Positions 1 to 5,698 of a stretch of DNA of 7,523 nucleotides are shown piece after piece (position 1 is the first letter of the stretch; each line of letters begins with the position of its first letter). The DNA comes from Bacteroidota bacterium (GTDB taxonomy: Bacteria; Bacteroidota; Bacteroidia; Flavobacteriales; Weeksellaceae): positions 1 to 7,523 of the forward strand of contig JAEZDQ010000069.1 in the NCBI GenBank assembly GCA_023433225.1. Direction: 5' to 3'. The notes beneath the pieces were generated by a model, which saw only the letters and a list, made by a program, of their open reading frames with translations, ran no database searches and was not told the origin of the DNA. A program made the translations under genes and the position numbers.

Positions 1-699
1 CCCAACAACAGGCTTAGTGGAACCGCTTTCTTTGTACCATCTTGCAGCTTCCGCTTCCAATTGGCCTCCGATCTCACCGATCATCACTACCGCTTCAGTA
101 TCAGGGTCATTGATGAAAAGCTCCAAAGCTTCTTTGGTTGTAGTCCCGATGATGGGGTCTCCACCGATTCCAATCGCGGTAGAAATACCGTATCCGGCTT
201 TTACTACCTGGTCGGCAGCTTCGTAAGTTAAAGTTCCGGATTTGGAAACAATCCCGACTTTTCCTTTTTTAAACACAAATCCGGGCATGATGCCCACTTT
301 TGCTTCATCTGCGGTAATCACTCCGGGACAGTTTGGTCCGATTAAAGTAACATCGCGGTTGTCAATATAAGCCTGAACTTTCACCATATCACCTACTGGA
401 ATTCCTTCGGTGATACAGATGATAACTTTAATCCCGGCTTCGGCAGCTTCCATAATCGCATCGGCAGCAAATGCAGGCGGAACGAAGATGATGCTCACGT
501 TTGCACCGGCCTTGTCCACGGCATCCTGAACAGTGTCAAATACCGGCCTGTCCAAATGAAGAGTCCCTCCTTTGCCCGGCGTTACACCTCCGACCACGTT
601 GGTCCCGTATTCAATCATTTGTTCAGCGTGAAAAGTCCCTTCTTTACCTGTAAATCCCTGAACGATTATTTTTGAATCTTTGTTTACTAAAACTGCCAT
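1..699 (-). CDS. sucD: Succinyl-CoA synthetase (ADP-forming) alpha subunit, 3' end outside window
   Basis: This is the alpha subunit of the TCA-cycle enzyme that interconverts succinyl-CoA and succinate with substrate-level phosphorylation; in the family it works in the cytoplasm with the beta subunit SucC, which is not in this window. The visible 233 codons read without a break from the ATG at 697-699 to the window edge. They show the N-terminal CoA-binding Rossmann region (QGFTGKEGTFHAEQ, residues 14-27; GGVTPGKGG, 37-45), PNCPGV with Cys124, SKSGTLTYEA (152-161), GIGGDPI (177-183) and MIGEIGG (206-212), whose Glu209 matches the conserved active-site glutamate of E. coli SucD. The family is about 290 residues long, so roughly 57 C-terminal residues, including the phosphohistidine, lie beyond position 1. 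There is no other plausible start, and no Shine-Dalgarno sequence, as is usual in this phylum. Nothing suggests that the gene is damaged; the missing end is only the window limit. Confidence 0.97.
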   Translation of the reverse strand, partial: MAVLVNKDSKIIVQGFTGKEGTFHAEQMIEYGTNVVGGVTPGKGGTLHLDRPVFDTVQDAVDKAGANVSIIFVPPAFAADAIMEAAEAGIKVIICITEGIPVGDMVKVQAYIDNRDVTLIGPNCPGVITADEAKVGIMPGFVFKKGKVGIVSKSGTLTYEAADQVVKAGYGISTAIGIGGDPIIGTTTKEALELFINDPDTEAVVMIGEIGGQLEAEAARWYKESGSTKPVVG

Positions 700-719
700 T
701 GCTTATATTTTTGGTAGCG

Positions 720-727
720 CAAATGTA
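720..727 (-). promoter_or_regulatory. Candidate -7 promoter element for sucD
   Basis: The minus strand reads TACATTTG here, an exact match to the Bacteroidota -7 consensus TAnnTTTG. It lies 20 bases before the sucD ATG and inside the 59-base spacer behind the DUF2891 stop. I see no clear -33 TTTG at the expected distance, only a T-run further upstream, so the promoter is likely but not proven. If used, it gives a very short leader. Confidence 0.5.
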
Positions 728-758
728 TTGATTTTTCAATTCTTAAAAAAACTGATTT

Positions 759-1865
759 TTATCTTTCTGACAAGGCGTACAAAGCAAAACTTGCGAGCCA
801 GTGCTCGCCTTCGTAACTTCCGTCCACGATGGATGGCAAAGAGTGGTTCAAATGTTTGTCGCCTTCATTTTTCAAATGGCCATATTGTTCCGGAAAAGCA
901 TTTGCGAGCCGATAGAAAACCCAGGCACGCGAAAAGTTCAACCCATCCAAATGAACCAAATGCCCGTCCTCGCGGTCGGAAACTTTGCCTACTTCCATAG
1001 AAAAATCTTTATTACTTAACTGAGGTAAAAAAGAATTCAGCCAGTTTGAAAACTCTTCTTTTTCCAACACCCTTTCCATCAAAGCGACTTCTTCCAGACA
1101 AGGTGAAAGAAAATCAAATCCGTCAGGCTCCCAATTAATCGGACAATCGCGGTCATTCAGGTATAATTTTTTGGCTGTTTCTACAATGATGTTTTTGAGG
1201 TTTTCATTTTTCGAATGAACCGCATAATCATAGGCGAAACTCATCCCGAATGCGGAATTGGTATGTGTCCCCACACGAAGCGGATAATTTAACTTGGGTA
1301 AAAATTCTATGTATCTATCAATTATTAAATCCGAAAGCGGCTGTAAATTTTGGCTTAATTCCTTCCCATCATTCCATGTATCCAGTTCCTGCTGAAGTTT
1401 CAACAACCAAGTCCATCCGTACATTCTTTCGTAAGAATATTCCTGCTTGCGATTGAAATAAGCAATTTCCTTTTCGATATTTTCTTTAGAAATATTTTGT
1501 GTTAATTTCAAAACAATAGAATCACGGTTTTCCAAATCCGGAAAATCTTTCAATAATTTCACCAGCGACCAATGCCCGTGAACCGATGAATGCCAGTCGA
1601 AACATCCGTAAAAAGCGGGATGCAGTTCCTTAGGCGTTCCCAAATCGGAAGCCTCATTCAACACCTGTCCGGTTTTATTGGGAAATTCCACCTGCATACA
1701 TTTTAGAGGCAAACTTGCCAAACGATTGGCCTGAGCCAAATCAAGGCTGATTGATTTTTCGTCGGTATTTGAAACTTCATTTTGAACAACCTGCGTATTT
1801 TCTTTCGGGTCACAGGAAATGAGCAGGAAACTGCTAATTCCTATCGACAGTAGTTTGAATTTCAT
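759..1865 (-). CDS. DUF2891 family lipoprotein
   Basis: The product is 368 residues long and begins with a lipoprotein signal (MKFKLLSIGISSFLLISC, lipobox LISC with Cys18), so it is probably lipid-anchored in the envelope. The body matches the DUF2891 family, as I recognise it, through HPAFYGCFDWHSSVHGHW (residues 82-99), a W/H/Y-rich helical middle, and the ending GSYEGEHWLASFALYAL. The family is thought to be an alpha-helical, glycan-enzyme-like fold, but its reaction is unknown to me; the conserved His, Asp and Trp residues in the first motif could be catalytic. I chose the ATG at 1863-1865. A longer frame reaches an ATG at 1904, but that start lies inside the upstream terminator hairpin and would bury the signal peptide behind 13 residues. 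The stop TAA is 59 bases from sucD. A near-match promoter box (TATATTTA, 1881-1888) precedes the start. The family call is strong; the function is open. Confidence 0.88.
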   Translation of the reverse strand: MKFKLLSIGISSFLLISCDPKENTQVVQNEVSNTDEKSISLDLAQANRLASLPLKCMQVEFPNKTGQVLNEASDLGTPKELHPAFYGCFDWHSSVHGHWSLVKLLKDFPDLENRDSIVLKLTQNISKENIEKEIAYFNRKQEYSYERMYGWTWLLKLQQELDTWNDGKELSQNLQPLSDLIIDRYIEFLPKLNYPLRVGTHTNSAFGMSFAYDYAVHSKNENLKNIIVETAKKLYLNDRDCPINWEPDGFDFLSPCLEEVALMERVLEKEEFSNWLNSFLPQLSNKDFSMEVGKVSDREDGHLVHLDGLNFSRAWVFYRLANAFPEQYGHLKNEGDKHLNHSLPSIVDGSYEGEHWLASFALYALSER

Positions 1866-1892
1866 GTTTTGATTTTTTTCTAAATATAAAAA

Positions 1893-1924
1893 AAACCTTT
1901 TCAATATTGAAATTGAAAAGGTTT
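1893..1924 (-). terminator. Intrinsic terminator after the VWA gene
   Basis: A perfect 13-bp stem (1893-1905 with 1912-1924) encloses a 6-base loop. On the minus strand it is followed directly by a run of T residues that continues the stem's TTT, as in a Rho-independent terminator. It lies 28 bases after the VWA stop and about 28 bases before the DUF2891 ATG, so it should separate the two transcripts. The stem is A/T-rich with only three G-C pairs, so it may be leaky. Confidence 0.8.
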
Positions 1925-1952
1925 ATACAAAAACAATTAATCAATTTTGAGT

Positions 1953-3278
1953 TTAAATCATCTTCAATAAATCATACATCCTTTTGACATCTTCGTCTTT
2001 TAGGTCTGCATGGTTTTCCGTAAACTTCATGGATGCTTCAATTTTTGTTTTAGTAAGATGGGATCCCTTCACAAAATCTCCGGCATATTCTTTTATCGCA
2101 TCTGCCATAATTGCTATTGCGTAATTTTTGGAAATTTCTTCTTGGGTAGATTTTTTACGATTCGAATTGTATTTGATACTTTCATTTAAATGAATTGTTT
2201 TCCCGTCAACCTTATATTGGAGGCTGGCTGAAATTTTTAAGTTGGAGGATTTATCAGACTCAACTTCCATCAAAATGACCTGCGTAGTTCCGGCATTCAG
2301 ATTTTCCAGATTGACTATAACCTTGCTGTCAGATTCAAAAACCGGCTTATAACCATAGAGTTTGGCAATTTTAAATCCCGCAGGCAATTCAATGGTTACT
2401 TTTGTTTCCTTTCCCAAATTGTATAACAAACTTTCAACTTCATTGATGAAAACTTTTTGAATATCTTTTTCAGAATCTCCGATGAAATGGTTGGAACCGC
2501 GACCGTTTTCAGCTAAACTCCTAAGCAAATCAAAATCTATGGACTGCCCTACGCCTATGGTTGAAATTTCAATTCCTTCATCATTGAATTTTTTAGAATT
2601 TGCCAATATGATTTCATGATTCACTTCTCCTGTATTGGTCATTCCATCCGTCAAAAGAATCAATCTGGAATTCATTCCCGGTTTATGCGCTTTCATGATT
2701 TCTTCATACCCCAACAACATTCCGGAATTGATGTTTGTAGAACCCGACGGATAAATATTATGGATGACCTGATGAATGGCAGAACGGTCGTTTGTAAGCG
2801 TCAGATTCTTTTGCCTGATTTCAGCCACACTGTTAAATACGATAATCGAAAGATTTGTTCCGTCTTCAAGCTCCTTTATAAATGCAATCAATGCATTTTT
2901 CACAAATTCCATTTTCCCGCCCGACATAGAACCGCTGTTGTCTATGACCAATGAAACATTGACCTGTTTATCTGTTTTTTCCAATTTATCTTTATAAGGT
3001 GTGGCCAGCCCAACTTGTACTATAAATCGGTCATTTAATAAAGTATTATCAAAATCAATGGACAAAACCGGATTGGAATTTTCGGGAATTTTCAGATTGT
3101 GTTTGTGGTAATTCACAAAATCCTCTACAATAATCATCCGCTCGTTCAGCATCCCGCTTTCGTTATAAGAATTGAAGCCGTTTGCCTGAAACATAGAGTA
3201 AGAGCCTGTAGAAACGCCGTGCTGCCCGAATGCGAAACCAACTACCAAAACCGTAAATACAATCAAACTTGTTTTCAT
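1953..3278 (-). CDS. Secreted von Willebrand factor A domain protein (YfbK-like)
   Basis: The 441-residue product starts with a Sec signal peptide (about residues 1-18, ending FAFGQ) without a lipobox cysteine. An N-terminal segment containing MLNERMIIVEDFVNYHKHNL (43-62) recalls the domain in front of the VWA fold in YfbK-type proteins. The VWA domain spans roughly residues 105-285 and has a complete metal-ion-dependent adhesion site: DNSGS (Asp113, Ser115, Ser117), Thr181 in SGSTNIN, and Asp211 in LLTDG. A beta-rich region (about 290-370) and a helical C-terminal tail (about 385-441) follow. It probably binds a protein partner through a divalent metal outside the cytoplasm; the partner is unknown. 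No transmembrane anchor or sorting domain is visible after the signal, so it appears soluble in the periplasm. The ATG at 3276-3278 follows a coding-like remnant by 6 bases, and no convincing promoter box was found between the ATG and the upstream terminator. Confidence 0.9.
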   Translation of the reverse strand: MKTSLIVFTVLVVGFAFGQHGVSTGSYSMFQANGFNSYNESGMLNERMIIVEDFVNYHKHNLKIPENSNPVLSIDFDNTLLNDRFIVQVGLATPYKDKLEKTDKQVNVSLVIDNSGSMSGGKMEFVKNALIAFIKELEDGTNLSIIVFNSVAEIRQKNLTLTNDRSAIHQVIHNIYPSGSTNINSGMLLGYEEIMKAHKPGMNSRLILLTDGMTNTGEVNHEIILANSKKFNDEGIEISTIGVGQSIDFDLLRSLAENGRGSNHFIGDSEKDIQKVFINEVESLLYNLGKETKVTIELPAGFKIAKLYGYKPVFESDSKVIVNLENLNAGTTQVILMEVESDKSSNLKISASLQYKVDGKTIHLNESIKYNSNRKKSTQEEISKNYAIAIMADAIKEYAGDFVKGSHLTKTKIEASMKFTENHADLKDEDVKRMYDLLKMI

Positions 3279-3284
3279 ATTTTT

Positions 3285-3386
3285 TTATTTTAATTTTTCA
3301 GCAAGTTTAGCGTTGTCCTTAAAAACCTCTACTGTAAAACCACTTTCTTCTTGCTGTAAAACCACTGTCTGAGCGGTTAGCGTTGA
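3285..3386 (-). pseudogene. Possible C-terminal remnant of a lost gene upstream of the VWA gene
   Basis: A 33-codon open frame between two TAA stops reads like real protein: TVVLQQEESGFTVEVF (codons 7-22), then KDNAKLAEKLK and a stop 6 bases before the VWA ATG. The acidic/basic helical ending and the tight spacing are what one expects of the tail of an upstream operon partner. No start codon with a sensible context is present, and the frame is closed upstream by the TAA at 3387-3389, just before the hairpin at 3398. I do not recognise the family. The alternative is a leader region carrying operator repeats, because a 13-base direct repeat runs through it out of frame. Confidence 0.4.
3307..3385 (-). 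repeat. Nested direct repeats upstream of the VWA gene
   Basis: On the minus strand, AGTGGTTTTACAG occurs twice in the same orientation (3354-3366 and 3332-3344), 22 bases apart, which is close to two helical turns. These copies are flanked by two same-orientation copies of CAACGCTAA (3377-3385 and 3307-3315). Neither spacing (22 and 70) is a multiple of three. The set lies 29-107 bases before the VWA start, a position where a regulator could bind. A chance or slippage origin cannot be excluded. Confidence 0.55.
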
Positions 3387-3397
3387 TTAACCCATAA

Positions 3398-3439
3398 AAA
3401 GAGGCTGTCTCAAAAACGTTATTTTGAGACAGCCTCTTT
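3398..3439 (-). terminator. 18-bp hairpin terminator after the sorting-domain gene remnant
   Basis: A perfect 18-bp inverted repeat (3398-3415 with 3422-3439; core GAGGCTGTCTC / GAGACAGCCTC) surrounds a 6-base loop, acgtta. On the minus strand it ends in TTTTT, as expected of a Rho-independent terminator for the gene ending at 3463, which is 23 bases upstream. On the plus strand the arm ends in TTTAATC, so bidirectional action is possible but there is no plus-strand gene to serve. Any transcript from the cluster above should stop here, leaving the VWA gene to its own promoter. Confidence 0.82.
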
Positions 3440-3462
3440 AATCTTAGGTTTTTCAATTTAAC

Positions 3463-3852
3463 TTATTTCTTAATGAACTTCGATGAGAACCGCTGATCCG
3501 AAGTTTTCAATTCGAAAATGTATTGCCCGGCCGGTAAAGAAGATAAATCGATTGGCGAAAGGTTAGATTGGTTGACGGATTTTGAAACCACTAATTTGCC
3601 GTTTAAAGTAAAGATTGAAATTTCAAAATTTTGAATGTTTGGATGGTTGATGTACAATAAATCGCTGACCGGATTGGGATAAATCACAAATTCCGAAGTA
3701 GATTCGTCAGAAACGGAAAGTGCGGTCTGAAAATTCGCAGCCAGCAGCCGGTCATTCAATACTTCGAATTCATAAGTAGCATTTTCCGAAACTACCTGGT
3801 CATTTTCCGTCCAATTGATAAAAGTATAACCTTCGTTGGGCACAGCCGTTAT
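3463..3852 (-). pseudogene. C-terminal fragment of a type IX-secreted protein (bacterial repeat plus Por sorting domain)
   Basis: Only the end of a large secreted protein remains. Numbered from the GTG at 3841-3843, residues 1-38 are the last unit of an InlB-type bacterial repeat (VPNEGYTFINWTEN, then YEFEV and RLLAANF). Residues 51-126 are a type A C-terminal sorting domain: EFVIYPNPVSDLLYI, IFTLNGKLV, IDLSSLPAGQYIFELKT and the ending KFIKK. In its family this domain directs export through the type IX secretion system and attachment to or release from the cell surface. The reading continues into ITAVPNEGY up to about 3852 and then loses sense; the frame hits TAA at 3868-3870. There is no signal peptide, and GTG inside a repeat unit is not a credible start, so the gene is 5'-truncated and its product could not be exported. 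Its terminator at 3398-3439 is intact. What the missing part did is unknown. Confidence 0.85.
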
Positions 3853-3870
3853 GCGGTGTCCAAAAATTTA
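3843..3870. other. Novel joint between two truncated genes
   Basis: The TPR gene ends with a TAA at 3849-3851, in the middle of what should be a longer protein. The sorting-domain fragment becomes readable from about 3852 downward in another frame. The breakpoint must lie in or near this interval; the overlap of the two readable frames prevents exact placement. No transposase, terminal repeat or obvious target duplication is visible at the joint. Confidence 0.7.
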
Positions 3871-4211
3871 GCCTGCTGTGTGGCTTGCCCCAATGAGCGG
3901 TGCAGAAGTGATTTTTCAAAGCATACACGTCCTTTTATCTCTTTGGTTTTGGCAACCTGTATTGCTTGGGAAAGGAGTACGAGCGAGGTGTCGGGGTCGG
4001 AACTGCCAAACTGATAGCTTAAACGCACCAGTGCTTCGGACTTCCTATCGCCCGATGCCGTCTGCACCACACGTCGCAGACTGTCTATTTCATCTTTCAC
4101 CTGTGCTAATGTTCCTGTTGAAAGTGTCAAAAACAGCACTACGACAAAACCACTCACGACACCGACAGGTATCGAAAAGCTGTTAAGACGTATGGACTTG
4201 CTTTGTTTCAT
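3849..4211 (-). pseudogene. N-terminal fragment of a TPR-containing protein, probably a sensor
   Basis: From the ATG at 4209-4211 the product has 120 residues. It has a membrane/signal segment at about residues 14-35 (IPVGVVSGFVVVLFLTLSTG, ending LAQ), then the opening of a helical repeat region: VKDEIDSLRRVVQTASGDRK, LVRLSYQFGSSDPDTSLVLL, SQAIQVAKTKEIKGRVCFEK. This pattern is typical of the periplasmic TPR region of Bacteroidota histidine kinases or TPR regulators, which usually run for several hundred residues with a later TM segment and an output domain. Here the frame stops after about one and a half repeats at the joint with the sorting-domain fragment, so it is 3'-truncated and almost certainly non-functional as a sensor. 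An upstream in-frame TTG at 4241 is a poor start, because it would add ten residues before the charged N-terminus. It follows the 118-residue gene by 31 bases and may be the last member of that operon. The kinase assignment is inference. Confidence 0.7.
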
Positions 4212-4242
4212 AAACAGTAATATATGCCGTAAATTTATCAAA

Positions 4243-4599
4243 TTAATTTAGGTTGCTGTCCTGTGGTTTCACTTTCAGCAGGTTCATATACGATGTGAGT
4301 ATGTGTTTCAGGGTTTCTGTCAGCACTTCGGCTTCTTTCTCCTGATGTTCTTCTTCGTGGACTATGGTCGGGAATTTCTGCTCCATTTCCATTAAGCGAT
4401 TATTGATGATGGCGTTGATTTCGTTTTCGCTAGCCAATGTTTCCTTTTGCTTAATACTTAAACGGCTCTGCAATTCGTCCGCTCCGATTTGCCGGGGCGA
4501 ATGCATGCTGCTGTACATCTCAAAATACTTTTGAAGCAACCACACGATGACCGCCAGCAGACCGATAATCACGATAAATAATAAGGCTAAAGCTATCAT
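4243..4599 (-). CDS. Small single-TM protein with helical cytoplasmic tail
   Basis: I do not recognise this 118-residue protein. Residues 2-23 are one strong transmembrane helix (IALALLFIVIIGLLAVIVWL) right at the N-terminus, with no cleavage site, so it is probably a membrane-anchored protein. The remainder (about 40-108) is highly charged and predicted helical, rich in E, K and Q (QSRLSIKQKETLASENEIN; EEEHQEKEAEVL), which suggests a coiled coil or a docking helix. It has no cysteines and no catalytic motif. Its ATG (4597-4599) begins one base after the TAG of the 349-residue membrane protein, so the two are very probably translationally coupled and made in fixed proportion. A role as an accessory subunit to that protein is the natural guess. 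The TPR gene fragment follows after 31 bases. Confidence 0.75.
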   Translation of the reverse strand: MIALALLFIVIIGLLAVIVWLLQKYFEMYSSMHSPRQIGADELQSRLSIKQKETLASENEINAIINNRLMEMEQKFPTIVHEEEHQEKEAEVLTETLKHILTSYMNLLKVKPQDSNLN

Positions 4600-4600
4600 A

Positions 4601-5650
4601 CTACATTCTTTTGTTTTTTCTCTTAATTTTTCTCCATTTGACGATTGCCCAAATGATAATGACTACCACAATAAACCCGATAATGAACGGTGCGTAAATC
4701 ACAAATAAGGTCAGCAACATCGGAAGATACCCCGAAAAAGTGCTTTCCACTTCGTAGGGGTCGCCTGTTTGTATTTCGGTATAGGTCAGCGTTTCCAATG
4801 ACATCAGGCTCAAATCGTCTATTTTGGCAAACAGGTTTTCGGTTTGTACAAGGGCTTTGTCAAACACAAAATGTTCGTTGTGTTCGTAATAGGTTACAAA
4901 CAGATTATCTTTTGGTGTGGGCGAAAAGTTGGTTTTCGCTCCGGCATAGAGCTTATACGTTTCGTTGTAGCGGAAACCGAATCCCTGCGAAATTCCATTG
5001 ATGTTTTCGGGGGTTAAACCGTCCATCAGCTGTACATAAAAACTGCCTTTCTCAATAGGGTTTTTCCAAACGCTACCGCTTTCCAACAGGTAGATAAAAG
5101 CGTTTTTTCGTTCGTTGTTATAGCCCTTTCGCACACCTGCATTGTTGGTGTTCACGATAAAATATACTTCTACCGTTTGGCTTTCTTCGGGGGCAAATGC
5201 CATTTCCCACACTTTCCAGTTATCGCTAAAACTGCTTATTTTACCGTAATCTCCGTTTTGTTGTTCGAGCAATGGCAACCATTCGTTTTTGGCTTTGATT
5301 TTAAATTGGCTCAAACTGTCGAGCGTAACCTGGTTCAAATCCACATTGCCTCCGTAGTAAACTCCATTGATGGGATAGCCCATTTTGAAATTCAGCTTTT
5401 CGTTGGTAGTGTTGAGAAACAGGTAAACACCTTTTACCACCGCATAGCCTTTGTACAACTGTATGTAGATGCGTTCCTGTTGCATCTGTACTTTTTTAAA
5501 GGTCAGGCTGTCTTCGGGATAGAGCATCGTAAAGACCGTTCCGCCTGCGTTCCATACGCCCGGCTGCGCCGCGTTAGCAAGGGCTTTTTTTGATGAAGTA
5601 ACAGCAATTAGTAAAAGGACTGTTGCTAAAAGTTTATGTATCGTGTTCAT
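4601..5650 (-). CDS. Envelope protein: signal peptide, periplasmic beta-rich domain, C-terminal TM (DUF4424-like)
   Basis: The 349-residue product has a signal peptide (about residues 1-25, LLATVLLLIAVTSS, ending ALA), a long extracytoplasmic region (26-308) rich in alternating hydrophobic and aromatic residues, and one strong C-terminal TM helix (about 310-337). A very basic tail follows (KWRKIKRKNKRM), which fixes the C-terminus in the cytoplasm by the positive-inside rule. The segment around ERIYIQLYKGYAVVKGVYLF and LNFKMGYPI resembles the opening of DUF4424-type proteins, a family of unknown function; I hold that only tentatively. It contains no cysteines after the signal and no obvious enzyme motif, which points to a structural or binding role. 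Its stop overlaps the start region of the 118-residue gene with a one-base gap. It follows the four-TM gene by 48 bases containing a hairpin. The ATG at 5648-5650 is the only start that keeps the signal peptide. Confidence 0.8.
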   Translation of the reverse strand: MNTIHKLLATVLLLIAVTSSKKALANAAQPGVWNAGGTVFTMLYPEDSLTFKKVQMQQERIYIQLYKGYAVVKGVYLFLNTTNEKLNFKMGYPINGVYYGGNVDLNQVTLDSLSQFKIKAKNEWLPLLEQQNGDYGKISSFSDNWKVWEMAFAPEESQTVEVYFIVNTNNAGVRKGYNNERKNAFIYLLESGSVWKNPIEKGSFYVQLMDGLTPENINGISQGFGFRYNETYKLYAGAKTNFSPTPKDNLFVTYYEHNEHFVFDKALVQTENLFAKIDDLSLMSLETLTYTEIQTGDPYEVESTFSGYLPMLLTLFVIYAPFIIGFIVVVIIIWAIVKWRKIKRKNKRM

Positions 5651-5663
5651 ATCTGTATTGTTT

Positions 5664-5685
5664 TATGGCAAATCTCTTTGCCATA
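5664..5685 (-). other. Intercistronic hairpin
   Basis: A perfect 9-bp inverted repeat (TATGGCAAA, 5664-5672, with TTTGCCATA, 5677-5685) closes a 4-base loop, GAGA on the transcript. It lies inside the 48-base gap between the four-TM gene and the 349-residue gene. No T-run follows on the minus strand, so it is not a standard terminator. An RNA-processing or stability element, or a dyad operator, fits better. Confidence 0.55.
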
Positions 5686-5698
5686 GGTTTTAATACTG

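Noticed and set aside
728..739. Small dyad ttgatttttcaa upstream of sucD
   Set aside because: The 4-bp arms in an AT-rich spacer are expected by chance.
680..1019. Plus-strand open frames over the sucD start and DUF2891 3' end
   Set aside because: They are antisense to two well-supported genes, have low-complexity or Arg/Pro-rich translations, and show no domain or start signal.
3398..3439. Inverted repeat as the two ends of an insertion sequence
   Set aside because: The arms are only 6 bases apart, with no transposase or target duplication; a terminator explains it, and the element-relic idea is kept only as a finding.
3878..4186. Plus-strand 102-codon frame opposite the TPR fragment
   Set aside because: It is a mirror of the minus-strand frame; the minus strand gives a signal segment and TPR-like helices, the plus strand nothing recognisable.
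3849..4241. TTG at 4241 as start of the TPR gene
   Set aside because: The ATG at 4211 gives a normal basic N-terminus followed by the hydrophobic segment; the TTG adds ten residues within the spacer after the previous stop.
5177..5593. Plus-strand 138-codon frame inside the 349-residue gene
   Set aside because: It is long, but fully antisense to a gene with a signal peptide and TM anchor; its F/H-rich translation is typical of a reverse-strand shadow.
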